This document shows, one piece after another, positions 7,883-16,244 of a stretch of 64,000 nt of DNA. A model generated the notes under the pieces. It had not been told where the DNA came from, did no database searches, and saw only the letters and a list, made by a program, of their open reading frames with translations. The stretch spans positions 6,645-70,644 of the forward strand of contig DATJLQ010000132.1 of NCBI GenBank assembly GCA_035509415.1. Reading direction: 5' to 3'. The stretch comes from DATJLQ01 sp035509415 (GTDB taxonomy: Bacteria; Pseudomonadota; Alphaproteobacteria; JACZXZ01). Made by a program: the position numbers and the translations under genes. Numbering within the stretch: the first letter of the stretch is position 1; each line of letters opens with the position of its first letter.

Positions 7883-9379
7883 ATGCTTCCCAATTCCGTT
7901 GACGTGGCGATCGTGGGCGGCGGCAACGCGGCGCTGTGCGCAGCGCTCTCCGCCGCCGAGCATAAGGTCTCGGTGCTGGTGCTCGAGCGCTCGCCCGAGG
8001 ACGAGGCGGGCGGCAACAGCCGCTTCACAGCGGGTGCCATGCGTTGCGTCTATGACGGCGTCGAGGACTTGCGCGCCCTCATGCCCGATCTCTCGGACGA
8101 GGAAGTGCGCATCACCGATTTCGGCACCTACACCGAGGACCAGTTCTTCGACGACATGGCGCGGGTGACCGAATATCGCGCCGACCCGGACATGGTCGAG
8201 CTGCTCGTCAAGCGCTCGCGCGACACCATGCGCTGGATGCACGCGAAAGGCCTCCGGTTCGTGCCCATCTACGGGCGCCAGGCGTTCAAGGTCGAGGGCA
8301 AGTTCAAGTTCTGGGGCGGGCTCACGGTCGAGGCGGTGGGCGGCGGCCCGGGCCTAGTGCAGGCGCTGACCGACGCCGCGCGCAAGAACGGGATCGCGAT
8401 CGAATACGGCGCGCGCGCCTTGAGCCTGATCTCGGGCGACGAGGGGGTCACGGGGCTCCGCGTGAAGCAGGCCGGCCGCACGCGCGAGGTCAAGTGCAAG
8501 GCCGTGGTGCTCGCGGCCGGCGGCTTCGAATCGAACGCCGAGTGGCGCACGCGCTATCTCGGGCCGGGCTGGGATTTGGCCAAGGTGCGCGGCACCAGCT
8601 ACAACACGGGCGACGGCATCCGCATGGCGCTCGAGGCGGGTGCGATTCCGTGGGGCAACTGGTCGGGTTGCCACGCGGTGGGTTGGGACCGCAACGCCCC
8701 ACCCTTCGGCGACCTCGCGGTGGGCGACAATTTCCAGAAGCACTCCTACCCCTTCAGCATCATGCTCAATGCCAATGGCGAGCGCTTCGTCGACGAGGGT
8801 GCGGATTTCCGGAACTACACCTACGCGAAGTACGGGCGCGTGATTTTGAGCCAGCCGGGCCAGTTCGCCTGGCAGATCTTCGACAAGAAGGTGCTGCACC
8901 TGTTGCGCGACGAGTACCGCATCAAGCAGGTCACCAAGGCGTCGGCCCAGACCCTCGAGGAGCTCGTGACCAAGCTCGACGACGTGAACCCGAAACGCGC
9001 CCTCGAGACGATCAAGGCCTACAACGCTTCCGTCATGACCGAGGTGCCGTTCAATCCCAACGTCAAGGACGGGCGCGGCACGCGCGGGCTCCCGATCCCG
9101 AAGTCGAATTGGGCCAATGTCCTCGATCAGCCGCCCTTCGAGGCCTACGCCGTCACCTGCGGCATCACCTTCACCTTCGGCGGCGTCAAGATCACCACCG
9201 GCGGCCAGGTGATCGACACCGAGGGTGCCCCCATCGCCGGCCTCTACGCCGCGGGCGAGATGGTGGGCGGCATCTTCTACTTCAATTACCCGGGCGGCAC
9301 CGGCCTCATGTCGGGGGCGGTGTTCGGCAAGATCGCCGGCGCCAGCGCCGGCCGCGTCGCCGCGGGCAGGAACGCCTGA
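7883..9379 (+). CDS. FAD-dependent tricarballylate dehydrogenase-like / fumarate reductase flavoprotein family
   Basis: 498-residue flavoprotein of the succinate dehydrogenase/fumarate reductase flavoprotein family, closest in pattern to TcuA-type tricarballylate dehydrogenases. The FAD dinucleotide fold is at the N-terminus (VAIVGGGNAALCAAL), followed by NSRFTAGAMR, which is characteristic of the TcuA group, and AAGGFESNAEWR. The C-terminal FAD segment is IAGLYAAGEMVGG. It would oxidise or reduce a C-C bond next to a carboxylate. The ATG at 7883 is preferred because GAGGA lies six bases upstream; another in-frame ATG at 7877 overlaps that site. It follows the isomerase by 14 bases and precedes a second flavoprotein. 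The true substrate is unknown. Confidence 0.83.
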   Translation: MLPNSVDVAIVGGGNAALCAALSAAEHKVSVLVLERSPEDEAGGNSRFTAGAMRCVYDGVEDLRALMPDLSDEEVRITDFGTYTEDQFFDDMARVTEYRADPDMVELLVKRSRDTMRWMHAKGLRFVPIYGRQAFKVEGKFKFWGGLTVEAVGGGPGLVQALTDAARKNGIAIEYGARALSLISGDEGVTGLRVKQAGRTREVKCKAVVLAAGGFESNAEWRTRYLGPGWDLAKVRGTSYNTGDGIRMALEAGAIPWGNWSGCHAVGWDRNAPPFGDLAVGDNFQKHSYPFSIMLNANGERFVDEGADFRNYTYAKYGRVILSQPGQFAWQIFDKKVLHLLRDEYRIKQVTKASAQTLEELVTKLDDVNPKRALETIKAYNASVMTEVPFNPNVKDGRGTRGLPIPKSNWANVLDQPPFEAYAVTCGITFTFGGVKITTGGQVIDTEGAPIAGLYAAGEMVGGIFYFNYPGGTGLMSGAVFGKIAGASAGRVAAGRNA

Positions 9380-9393
9380 CGCCGAAAGGCCCC

Positions 9394-10878
9394 ATGAGCG
9401 CTGCCGCGGACGAGAGCTTCGACGTCGTGGTGGTGGGCGGCGGCGGCGCCGGCCTCGCCGCCGCGATCGAGGCGCGCACCGCCGGCCGCAGCGTTCTCCT
9501 GATCGAGAAGAACCCGCGGCTCGGCGGCTCGACCGCCTGGTCGATCGGCTCGGTGAGCGCGAGCGCCACGCCGCACCAGATCGCGCGCGGCATCGAGGAT
9601 TGCCCGGCCGACCATTGGGCCGACATGGCGCTGTTCGCGCCCGAGCTCGCCGCGCGCGACAACGCGGCCCTGCGCCGCGTGCTGTGCGACGAGATGCCGG
9701 CGACCTTTCGCTGGCTCCTCGAGTCCGGCGTGCGTTTTTTCGGCCCCATGCCCGAGCCGCCGCACCGGAAGCCGCGGATGCACAACGTGCTGCCCAATTC
9801 GCGCGCCTACATCTATCATTTGGAGCGCCGCGCGCGCCGCGCCGGCGTCGCGATCCGATTGGGAACGCGCGCGAAACGTCTCATGGTCGAAGCCGGACGC
9901 GTCGTGGGCGTCGCGTGCGACGATACGCGGGGCGAACGTCGATTCCGCGCGCGCGGCGGTGTGGTGCTCGCGGCCGGCGATTTCACCAGCGGCGCCGAGC
10001 TCAAGGCGCGTTATATCGGCGACCGGGCGGCCAAGGTCGAGGGCGTCAATCCGACCGCGACCGGCGACGGCCAGTCCTTGGCGCTCGAGCTCGGCGCGCG
10101 CATCGTCAATGGCGATCTCGCCCTCGGCCCCGAGATCCGCTTCATCCCGCCGACGCGGCCGACGCTCGCGCAACGCCTGCCGCCCTGGCGCGCGCTCGCG
10201 GGCTTCATGGCCTGGTCGCTTGCCCATCTGCCGCAAGCCCTTCTGCGGCCGTTCGTGATGGAGTTCGTGACCACGGCGCTTGCGCCCTCGCCGAGCCTCT
10301 TCGCCCAAGGTGCGCTCCTGGTCAACAAGGAGGGGCGCCGCTTTTGCGACGAGCACGGCGAGCCGGCCTACGCGTTGCCCGATCAGCCGGAGAAGATCGG
10401 CTACATCGTGATCGACGCGCGACTTGCGGCGCAATTCTCGGCCTGGCCGAACTTCGTCTCGACCGCGCCCGGCGTCGCCTATGCCTATGTCGCGGATTAT
10501 CGCCGCAACCGGCCCGACATTTACCGCGCGGCGAACAGCCTCGCAGAGCTCGCGCAGAAGCTCGGCATGGATCCGTCACGCCTCGAGGAAAGCGTCGCCG
10601 CCAGCGCGAGCGCCCTCGCGACGCCACCTTTCGCGGCCCTCGGCCCGGTACGCGCGGTGTTCGTGCATAACGAGGGCGGGCTCATGGTCGATGCCGAGCA
10701 TCGCGTGCTCGGCGCGGAGGACCGGCCGATCCCCGGCCTCTATGCGGCCGGCGCGACGGGGCAAGGCGGCTTGCTCTTGAAGGGCCACGGCCATCATCTC
10801 GCCTGGGCCTTCGTCTCGGGCCGGCGCGCCGGGCGCAACGCCGCCTACGAGGCGGTCACCGCCGACCTCGCGCGTTAG
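9394..10878 (+). CDS. FAD-dependent oxidoreductase (fumarate reductase / 3-ketosteroid dehydrogenase-like)
   Basis: 494-residue flavoprotein with an N-terminal FAD fold (DVVVVGGGGAGLAAAIEA), LGGSTAWSIGSVSAS, LAAGDFTSGAELKARYIG and a C-terminal IPGLYAAGATGQGGLLLKG. The pattern fits the broad FAD_binding_2 family that includes fumarate reductases and 3-ketosteroid delta-1-dehydrogenases. It belongs to a different subfamily from the neighbour at 7883. It starts 14 bases after that gene and ends the operon. Just downstream lies a tandem repeat and the convergent cupin gene. A role in dehydrogenating or reducing a pathway intermediate is inferred; no specific substrate can be read. Confidence 0.8.
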   Translation: MSAAADESFDVVVVGGGGAGLAAAIEARTAGRSVLLIEKNPRLGGSTAWSIGSVSASATPHQIARGIEDCPADHWADMALFAPELAARDNAALRRVLCDEMPATFRWLLESGVRFFGPMPEPPHRKPRMHNVLPNSRAYIYHLERRARRAGVAIRLGTRAKRLMVEAGRVVGVACDDTRGERRFRARGGVVLAAGDFTSGAELKARYIGDRAAKVEGVNPTATGDGQSLALELGARIVNGDLALGPEIRFIPPTRPTLAQRLPPWRALAGFMAWSLAHLPQALLRPFVMEFVTTALAPSPSLFAQGALLVNKEGRRFCDEHGEPAYALPDQPEKIGYIVIDARLAAQFSAWPNFVSTAPGVAYAYVADYRRNRPDIYRAANSLAELAQKLGMDPSRLEESVAASASALATPPFAALGPVRAVFVHNEGGLMVDAEHRVLGAEDRPIPGLYAAGATGQGGLLLKGHGHHLAWAFVSGRRAGRNAAYEAVTADLAR

Positions 10879-10931
10879 GGCCGCTCAGCATTCCTGGGCC
10901 GGAATTGCCGCCACGATGGCGCGAGCGCCGT

Positions 10932-11105
10932 CTACTTGTCCTCGGCCGGCGTCGTGACGACGATGCCCCAGACGCCGGCTACTTGTCCTCGGCCGGCGTC
11001 GTGACGACGATGCCCCAGACGCCGGCTACTCGTCCTCGGCCGGCGTCGTGACGACGATGCCCCAGACGCCGGCTACTCGTCCTCGGCCGGCGTCGTGACG
11101 ACGAT
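10932..11105. repeat. 47-bp tandem repeat derived from the 3' end of the cupin gene
   Basis: Three complete 47-bp units start at 10932, 10979 and 11026. A partial fourth, 33 bp from 11073, is the coding end of the cupin gene. Each unit holds the last 11 codons of that gene, including its stop, plus a 14-bp linker. Differences are single bases (TTGTCC versus TCGTCC). Each complete unit contains a perfect 9-bp inverted repeat, GCCGGCGTC and GACGCCGGC, around a 17-base loop, so the array can form three stem-loops between two convergent genes. It fits slipped-strand expansion of a 3' end and may act as a two-way transcription barrier. Confidence 0.92.
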
Positions 11106-11447
11106 AAAGGTGAGATCGCCCAAGCCCGAATTATGGATCGCGTGCTTGACGCCCGGCGGGATGAAAATCACGTCGTGCTTCCGCACCACCCGGCGCGCGC
11201 CGTCGATCTCCATGAGCCCCTCGCCGTCGAGCACGTGATAGACCTGCTCCTGCACCTTGTGGGAATGGAGCTCGACATGGGCCATGGGCTGGTAGGTCGA
11301 GATGCGATAGTCGAAGAGGCGCGTGTCGGTGTCCTCTTGCGTCACGAGCGGCTTCGAAAGAGCGCCGCCGAAATGCCCGGGATATTCGCGCCACGCCACC
11401 TCGGCGATGTTGCGGATGAGCGCCTTGCGTTTGGATTTCTCGGCCAT
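11073..11447 (-). CDS. Cupin-domain protein
   Basis: 124-residue single-domain cupin. Metal-binding motif 1 is in VELHSHKVQEQVYHVLDGEG (two histidines and glutamate/glutamine positions) and motif 2 in PPGVKHAIHNSG. Single cupins act as small isomerases, dioxygenases or sensors; this one is not assigned. The gene starts six bases after the stop of the ThDP enzyme gene, so the two are one operon under the promoter at 13353-13382. Its last 11 codons have been copied into a tandem array immediately downstream. The stop at 11073 is the natural one of the fourth, partial repeat unit. Confidence 0.85.
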   Translation of the reverse strand: MAEKSKRKALIRNIAEVAWREYPGHFGGALSKPLVTQEDTDTRLFDYRISTYQPMAHVELHSHKVQEQVYHVLDGEGLMEIDGARRVVRKHDVIFIPPGVKHAIHNSGLGDLTFIVVTTPAEDE

Positions 11448-11452
11448 GGCAC

Positions 11453-13240
11453 CTAGACCTCGCCGGGCACGAACTTGCCGCCGAACACGGGCTCCTTGTA
11501 GGGGGTCGGCGGCAGCGCCCAGGTTCCGGTCGCGGGCGGACGCACATTCGCGTCCACATGGACGTCGAGGAGGCAGGGCTTGCCGAGCTTGATCGCGTGC
11601 TCGAGCGCACCCTTGAAGTCCTGGGACTTGGTCACGGTCAATCCTTCGACGCCGCACGCGCGCGCCCAGGCCGCAAAGTCGGGATTGTAGGACTTGTTGT
11701 TGGGCCCTTCGTAGAAGGCGGTGCCGATCTCGCGGCCCCCGAACATGCCGTATTGGATGTCGCGGATCGCCGCCCAGGCGAAATTGTTCCACACCACCCA
11801 GACCGCCGGGATGTCGTACTCGACCGCGGTGCACAGCACGTGCGGCACCATGGTGAAGCCGCCATCGCCGCAGATCGAGACGCAGGGGCGGTCGGGGGCC
11901 GCGAGCTTGGCACCCAGGATCCCGCTCGGCCCAAAGCCCATGCCCGAGAAGCCCCAGGTGTTGAGCATGGTCTGGGGCCGCCGCGCGTTCCAGAACTGCA
12001 TGAACCAATTATGGTGCACGCCCGAATCGAGCGAGATGATGGCGTCGTCGGGGAGCACCTGGCGGCAATCCTCGACGATGCGCTCGGGCCTGATGGGGGA
12101 CGTGTGGAGCGAGAAGTTGGGCCGCACATAGGCCTCCCACTCGGCGCGCCATTTCGCGATCTCGGCGAGCCATTCCGGATAGCGCTTGCCGCGCGCGACA
12201 CCCCGCGCGTCGATCTCGGCCAGGAGCTGGCGCAGATAGGTACGCGCATCGGCGAGAATGCCGAGGTCGGGCGTGTAGTTGCGCCCGATCTCCGCATGGT
12301 CGACGTCCACATGGACGAGCTTCGCGGGCGGAAAGTTCCAGGAATAGCCCGGGAGCCACGAAGAGGAGGAGCGGTCGTCGAAGCGCGCCCCCACCCCGAT
12401 CACGAGGTCCGTGTGGCGGCCCGCCTGGTTCGCGGGATAGGCGCCGTTGCGCCCGATGAAGCCGAGCGAGAGCGCGTCTTCCATGTCGAGGCAGCCCATG
12501 CCGTTGGGCGAGCTGATCACCGGGACGCCGAGCCGGTGAGCGAGCGCGGTGATCTCCTTCCCCGCTTCCGAGAGGGTGACGCCATGGCCGATGAAGAACA
12601 CCGGCCGCTTGGCCGCGAGCAGCATGTCCGCCGAGCGCGCGATGTCGTCGGGAGACGCGCCGCTGCGCCGCGCGTTGAATCCGTCCCAAGGCGGCTCGAG
12701 CCCCACCTCGGCCTCTTCCTGGAAGAGGTTGAACGGCACGTCGACATTGACCGGCCCGGGCCGGCCGCTCGTCATCGTGGTCGCGGCCTGGCGCAGGGCC
12801 AGCGGCAGCATCTCGACGCGGCTCGGCTGGAAGCTGCGCTTCACCACCGGGCGGATCACGTTCGGGAAGTCGGCCTGGTTGTGACGGTTGAGCTCCTGGA
12901 ACGGCGAGCGGTTGAATTGGGAGGTGGGTACGTTGGCGGTGATCGCGAGGAATGCCGACGAATCGGTCTGCGCCACCGCGAGCGCCATGACCAGGTTCGA
13001 GGAGCCCGGGCCGCACGAGGTGAGGGTCGCGACCGGCTTGTGCTTGACCCGGAAATAGGCGTCCGCCATGTGGCCCGCGACCTGCTCGTGGCGCGGCGAG
13101 ACGAGCTTGATCTTGTCGCGCACGTCGTAAAGCGCGTCGAGGAAGCCGACATTGCCGTGGCCGCAAATGCCGAACACGTAGGGGATATGCTCCCGGACCA
13201 GGAATTCGGCGATCAGCTCGCCGCCCTTCTTGCGCGCCAT
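11453..13240 (-). CDS. Thiamine diphosphate-dependent enzyme (acetolactate synthase large-subunit-like)
   Basis: 595-residue ThDP enzyme with the three-domain layout of acetolactate synthase, glyoxylate carboligase and benzoylformate decarboxylase. The catalytic glutamate lies in SPRHEQVAGHMADAY. The middle domain carries RPVFFIGHGV and LVIGVGARFDDR. The ThDP/Mg motif begins ICGDGGFTMVPHVL and ends VVWNN. It would decarboxylate a 2-oxo acid or join an acyl carbanion to an acceptor. No small regulatory subunit is nearby and the context is catabolic, so a valine/isoleucine biosynthetic role is unlikely. AAAGGTGG precedes the ATG at 13240. It is co-transcribed with the cupin and divergent from the Gfo/Idh/MocA oxidoreductase. 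The substrate is unknown. Confidence 0.85.
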   Translation of the reverse strand: MARKKGGELIAEFLVREHIPYVFGICGHGNVGFLDALYDVRDKIKLVSPRHEQVAGHMADAYFRVKHKPVATLTSCGPGSSNLVMALAVAQTDSSAFLAITANVPTSQFNRSPFQELNRHNQADFPNVIRPVVKRSFQPSRVEMLPLALRQAATTMTSGRPGPVNVDVPFNLFQEEAEVGLEPPWDGFNARRSGASPDDIARSADMLLAAKRPVFFIGHGVTLSEAGKEITALAHRLGVPVISSPNGMGCLDMEDALSLGFIGRNGAYPANQAGRHTDLVIGVGARFDDRSSSSWLPGYSWNFPPAKLVHVDVDHAEIGRNYTPDLGILADARTYLRQLLAEIDARGVARGKRYPEWLAEIAKWRAEWEAYVRPNFSLHTSPIRPERIVEDCRQVLPDDAIISLDSGVHHNWFMQFWNARRPQTMLNTWGFSGMGFGPSGILGAKLAAPDRPCVSICGDGGFTMVPHVLCTAVEYDIPAVWVVWNNFAWAAIRDIQYGMFGGREIGTAFYEGPNNKSYNPDFAAWARACGVEGLTVTKSQDFKGALEHAIKLGKPCLLDVHVDANVRPPATGTWALPPTPYKEPVFGGKFVPGEV

Positions 13241-13352
13241 GGTTTGCCACCTTTCTCGATGAATCCTTCCCCCGAACGCGCCGCGTTCGCAAGCAGGCGA
13301 TGGCGGCGGGGGAAGCGAGCTCGCGCGGGAGCGGTTCGTTCCGGCGCGCGGT

Positions 13353-13382
13353 TTTATAGAATTCTATATTACGGAAAGTCAA
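13353..13382 (-). promoter_or_regulatory. Promoter with palindromic operator upstream of the ThDP/cupin operon
   Basis: Minus-strand TTGACT (13377-13382), 18-base spacer, TATAAA (13353-13358), a good sigma-70 match about 115 bp before the start at 13240. A perfect 14-bp palindrome, TATAGAATTCTATA (13355-13368), overlaps the -10. GTCGGTTGAC and GTAATAT match the promoter at 6911-6939 base for base. A repressor site on the palindrome is inferred. Confidence 0.65.
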
Positions 13383-13551
13383 CCGACTATGCAGAATTGC
13401 CTCATGGGATCGCGGCACGGGGCGCATGCTCGGGAAAATGCCCTATGGGCCGAAATGACCCGAAATCGGTCACTTCCCCGGGCGTTGGCCGGTAACGCCC
13501 GGCCTCGCGGCCTAAAGGCCCGCCGATCCCGCCCGAGCGCCAAATTGCGCA

Positions 13552-13564
13552 TATTTTTCATATT
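13552..13564 (-). promoter_or_regulatory. AATATGAAAAATA element upstream of the Gfo/Idh/MocA gene
   Basis: The 13-mer AATATGAAAAATA (minus strand here) is identical to the spacer/-10 segment at 6923-6935 and 62152-62164. There is no matching -35 on this strand. It lies 100 bp upstream of the GTG at 13664 and may be a regulator site; GATAAT at 13576-13581 could be a plus-strand -10. Confidence 0.45.
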
Positions 13565-13663
13565 GAGAAATCATCGATAATGATGTGAGATGATCATCGG
13601 CCATGCGGATGGCCGTCCGCCGTCCGCTTTCTCTTCACCCTCAATCATGCGGGAACCATCGAC

Positions 13664-14644
13664 GTGATCGAAGTCGCCATCGTCGGGCTCGGGGAATGGG
13701 GCCAGAACCTGGTCCGGTCAATCCAAGGCAAGAGCGCCAAGCTCCGCTTCGCGGCCGCCGCGACGCGCACGCCCTCCAAGGTCGCGGCTTTCGCCGCCGA
13801 GCATGGAATGGCGCTACGCGGCGATTATCGCGCGGTGCTCGCGGATCCGGCGCTCGCCGCCGTCGTGCTCGCGACGCCGCACACGCTCCATGCCGAGCAG
13901 ATCGTCGCCGCCGCCGAGGCGGGGAAGCCGGTCTTCGTCGAAAAGCCGTTGGCACTCACGGGGGCGAGCGCGCGCGCCGCCGTCGCGGCCTGCGCCAAGG
14001 CGGGGGTTGCGCTCGGCGTCGGCTACAATCGGCGTCATGCGCCCGCGATGATGGCACTCAAGCGCATGGTCGACGAGGGAACGCTCGGCCGCGTGCTTCA
14101 GATCGAGGCGAATTTCTCGTCGAACTCCGGCTATCGCCAAGGGCCCGCGGCCTGGCGCGCCAATCGCGCGGAATCGCCGGCGGGCGGCATGACGTCCCTC
14201 GGCGTCCATGCGCTCGACGCCATGATTCACCTGGGCGGCGCGATCGGCCGGGTCGAGGCGTTGAGCCGGCATCTGGCGCTCCCGATCGACATCGACGACA
14301 CGACCGCGATCCTGTGCGAGTTCCGCGCGGGTGCGCTCGGTTATCTCGGCACCGTCTACGCGTCGGCGCCGTTCTGGCGCTTGCACGTCTTCGGCTCCGA
14401 AGGCTGGGCGGAGATGCGCGGGCTCGACACGCTCGTCACCATGAGCCGGGCCGGGAAGACCGAGGAAATCAAATTCCCCGCGACCGACACGGTCCGGCTC
14501 GAGCTCGAGGCGTTCGCCGACGCGATCGCGAGCGGCGCGCGCCTCACGATTCCCGCAAGCGAGCTCGTCAACGGCGTCGAGGCGCTCGAGGCGATCAACC
14601 TTTCGGCCACGAGCGGGCGCGCGGCCGCGATCGCCAGCGACTGA
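13664..14644 (+). CDS. Gfo/Idh/MocA-family NAD(P)-dependent oxidoreductase
   Basis: 326-residue cytoplasmic dehydrogenase. The N-terminal Rossmann fold has VAIVGLGEWGQNLVRS, then the conserved VEKPLALTGASAR (FVEKPLA motif) near residue 90. The C-terminal substrate domain includes GGMTSLGVHALDAMIHLGG, with the usual conserved histidine. The family oxidises or reduces sugar- or inositol-like hydroxyl groups, so a sugar, polyol or hydroxy-acid substrate is likely. It starts with GTG at 13664; GGGAA lies upstream. It is divergent from the ThDP/cupin operon, and the 420-bp gap holds shared regulatory elements. Confidence 0.88.
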   Translation: MIEVAIVGLGEWGQNLVRSIQGKSAKLRFAAAATRTPSKVAAFAAEHGMALRGDYRAVLADPALAAVVLATPHTLHAEQIVAAAEAGKPVFVEKPLALTGASARAAVAACAKAGVALGVGYNRRHAPAMMALKRMVDEGTLGRVLQIEANFSSNSGYRQGPAAWRANRAESPAGGMTSLGVHALDAMIHLGGAIGRVEALSRHLALPIDIDDTTAILCEFRAGALGYLGTVYASAPFWRLHVFGSEGWAEMRGLDTLVTMSRAGKTEEIKFPATDTVRLELEAFADAIASGARLTIPASELVNGVEALEAINLSATSGRAAAIASD

Positions 14645-14743
14645 CCGGCGCGCATGCGCCGTCGCGAGGATTGCGGTTCAGTGCTTCCGTCTCCCCGCCG
14701 GTCCCGGCCGACCCATCGCACCGGACCGGCACGATCGAGGTCG

Positions 14744-14836
14744 CGCCGCAAGGATCGGCTCATGGTCGCGCAATTCCCCGACCGCTATCCGGCGTATCGC
14801 AAACGCACGAAGATGCTGGTGCCGTTCCTCTACTGA
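14744..14836 (+). pseudogene. Remnant of an isoprenylcysteine carboxyl methyltransferase-like gene (C-terminus only)
   Basis: About 30 codons ending in AQFPDRYPAYRKRTKMLVPFLY-stop, here given in two parts: AQFPDRYPAYRK and RTKMLVPFLY. This matches from memory the C-terminal tail common to bacterial ICMT/PEMT-type membrane methyltransferases (pattern YxAYRxRTKxLIPF). No transmembrane region or upstream coding sequence remains; the frame upstream is arginine-rich and unlike a protein. It sits in the 200 bp between the Gfo/Idh/MocA gene and galU. I read it as debris of a deletion. A short genuine ORF cannot be excluded. Confidence 0.45.
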
Positions 14837-14844
14837 GCGGCGCG

Positions 14845-15801
14845 TCAGAGCTTCGCGAACGCGTCCTCTTTCGGCAACGGCAGGCGCGGCGCGGGGGCGA
14901 TCGGCTCGCGCCACGGGTCGGGATCGATCCGGCTCCCGTAGCGGCGCAGGATGTCGCGCACGGCGGGGGCGAGATCGGGCCGGCTCAAGGCGAAGGCGAG
15001 GTTCGCCTCGAGGAAGCCGATCTTGTCGCCGCAATCGAAGCGCCGTCCCTCGAAGCGATAGCCGACGAAGGCGTCCTCGGCGAGCGCCTTCGCCATGGCG
15101 TCGGTGAGCTGGATCTCGGCGCCCGCACCCGGCTTCAAGCGCTTCAGGTGCCGCAGCACCGCAGGTTGGAGCACGTAGCGGCCGATGACCGCGAGGCGCG
15201 ACGGCGCCGTCTCGGGCTTGGGCTTCTCGACCAGGCCGCGCACCTCGACGACACGCCCGCGCCGCTCGCCCGGCGCCACGACGCCGTAGCGCGAGACCTG
15301 ATCGAGCGGCACGTCCATGACGGCGATCACGTTGCCGCCCGTCGCGTCGTAGACGTCGAGCATCTGCTTGAGACACGGCGTGCGCGCGAGCACGAGGTCG
15401 TCGGCCAGGAGGACGGCGAAGGGCTCATCGCCGATCAACTCGGCGGCGCAGCCCACGGCATGGCCGAGGCCGAGCGGGCGCTGCTGGCGCGTATAGGTGA
15501 TAGCGCCGGGCGGCGGCAGCCAACGCCGGATCGAGCTGAGCTCGCGCAGCTTGCCGCGCGCCTCGAGCATCTCCTCGAGCTGACTCGACTGATCGAAATG
15601 GTCCTCGATCGCCGTCTTGCCGCGCCCGGTCACGAAGATGAATTGCTCGATCCCCGCCGCCTGCGCCTCCTCGACCGCGTATTGGATCAGCGGAATGTCG
15701 GCGACGGGAAGCATCTCCTTGGGCATCGCCTTGGTCGCGGGAAGAAACCGCGTGCCGAGCCCGCCCACCGGAAAGACCGCTTTTCTCACGCGCTTGATCA
15801 T
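14845..15801 (-). CDS. galU: UTP-glucose-1-phosphate uridylyltransferase
   Basis: 318-residue cytoplasmic enzyme forming UDP-glucose and diphosphate from UTP and glucose-1-phosphate, supplying the polysaccharide locus. The signature is at the N-terminus (KAVFPVGGLGTRFLPATKAM, then PKEMLPVADIPLIQY), with the substrate loops LGLGHAVGCAAELIGDEPF and GLVEKPKPETAPS and the late FDCGDKIGFLEA. Length is normal for bacterial GalU. The ATG at 15801 begins MIKRVRKAVFP with GGGTGG upstream; the frame continues upstream but reads as arginine-rich non-coding sequence. A copy of the polysaccharide-locus direct repeat lies 93 bp upstream (15894-15908). Confidence 0.95.
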   Translation of the reverse strand: MIKRVRKAVFPVGGLGTRFLPATKAMPKEMLPVADIPLIQYAVEEAQAAGIEQFIFVTGRGKTAIEDHFDQSSQLEEMLEARGKLRELSSIRRWLPPPGAITYTRQQRPLGLGHAVGCAAELIGDEPFAVLLADDLVLARTPCLKQMLDVYDATGGNVIAVMDVPLDQVSRYGVVAPGERRGRVVEVRGLVEKPKPETAPSRLAVIGRYVLQPAVLRHLKRLKPGAGAEIQLTDAMAKALAEDAFVGYRFEGRRFDCGDKIGFLEANLAFALSRPDLAPAVRDILRRYGSRIDPDPWREPIAPAPRLPLPKEDAFAKL

Positions 15802-16244
15802 GTCAGCCACCCGCCCTCGACATCCGGAAAAAATGGCGTCCGGAAAAAATCCCATGCTCGCTCGACGCATTCGGCGCCGCGGGCCGGACCGCGGTGACTT
15901 TTCCGTGACCCGGGACCGTGGCCGGCGATCGTCGCATCGCCCGCGCGAGCGCGCGTCGGAGAAGACGGCCGCGCGCGCGAGCGACTGCAAGATGGACGAG
16001 GGCCGGGCGCGTTTATTCCGCCCGGCCGCGGACGCCGGCGTGTCGTCCCGCGCGGTGCCCGCGGAATAATGTCGCCGCTCTTGCGTCTTGCTCACGGGAT
16101 GGAAACAGACTTCGGGCCGCATCCGCAAAACGCGGCGGGCCGACCCGCTCGCAACTGCGAAAGATGTCGACGACGGAGGCCGACCGGCGGCGCGGTGCGC
16201 TTCGGCCTTCATGCGCAAAAAGGCTCCCCGATGGGATTCGGAAA
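15802..16244. other. Intergenic region between galU and the anti-sigma-like gene
   Basis: No gene is supported in these 443 bp between divergent genes. Visible structures are a direct repeat of TCCGGAAAAAAT at 15823-15834 and 15839-15850 (16-bp period), and the TCAC direct-repeat element at 15894-15908. The rest is GC-rich with no clear promoter. Confidence 0.4.
15894..15908 (-). promoter_or_regulatory. TCAC-N7-TCAC element upstream of galU
   Basis: Reads TCACGGAAAAGTCAC towards galU, 93 bp before its start. The half-sites are 11 bp apart, matching the element repeated upstream of the polysaccharide transcription units (10 of 15 positions of CCACCGAATGATCAC). Confidence 0.45.

Noticed and set aside
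10932..11105. Possible CRISPR array
   Set aside because: The 47-bp units are directly joined without unique spacers, and they are copies of the adjacent gene end.
11453..13240. Annotation as biosynthetic acetolactate synthase (IlvB/IlvI) or sulfoacetaldehyde acetyltransferase
   Set aside because: No IlvH-type small subunit is nearby and the context is catabolic; the N-terminal pattern does not resemble sulfoacetaldehyde acetyltransferase as I recall it. Left as an unassigned ThDP enzyme.
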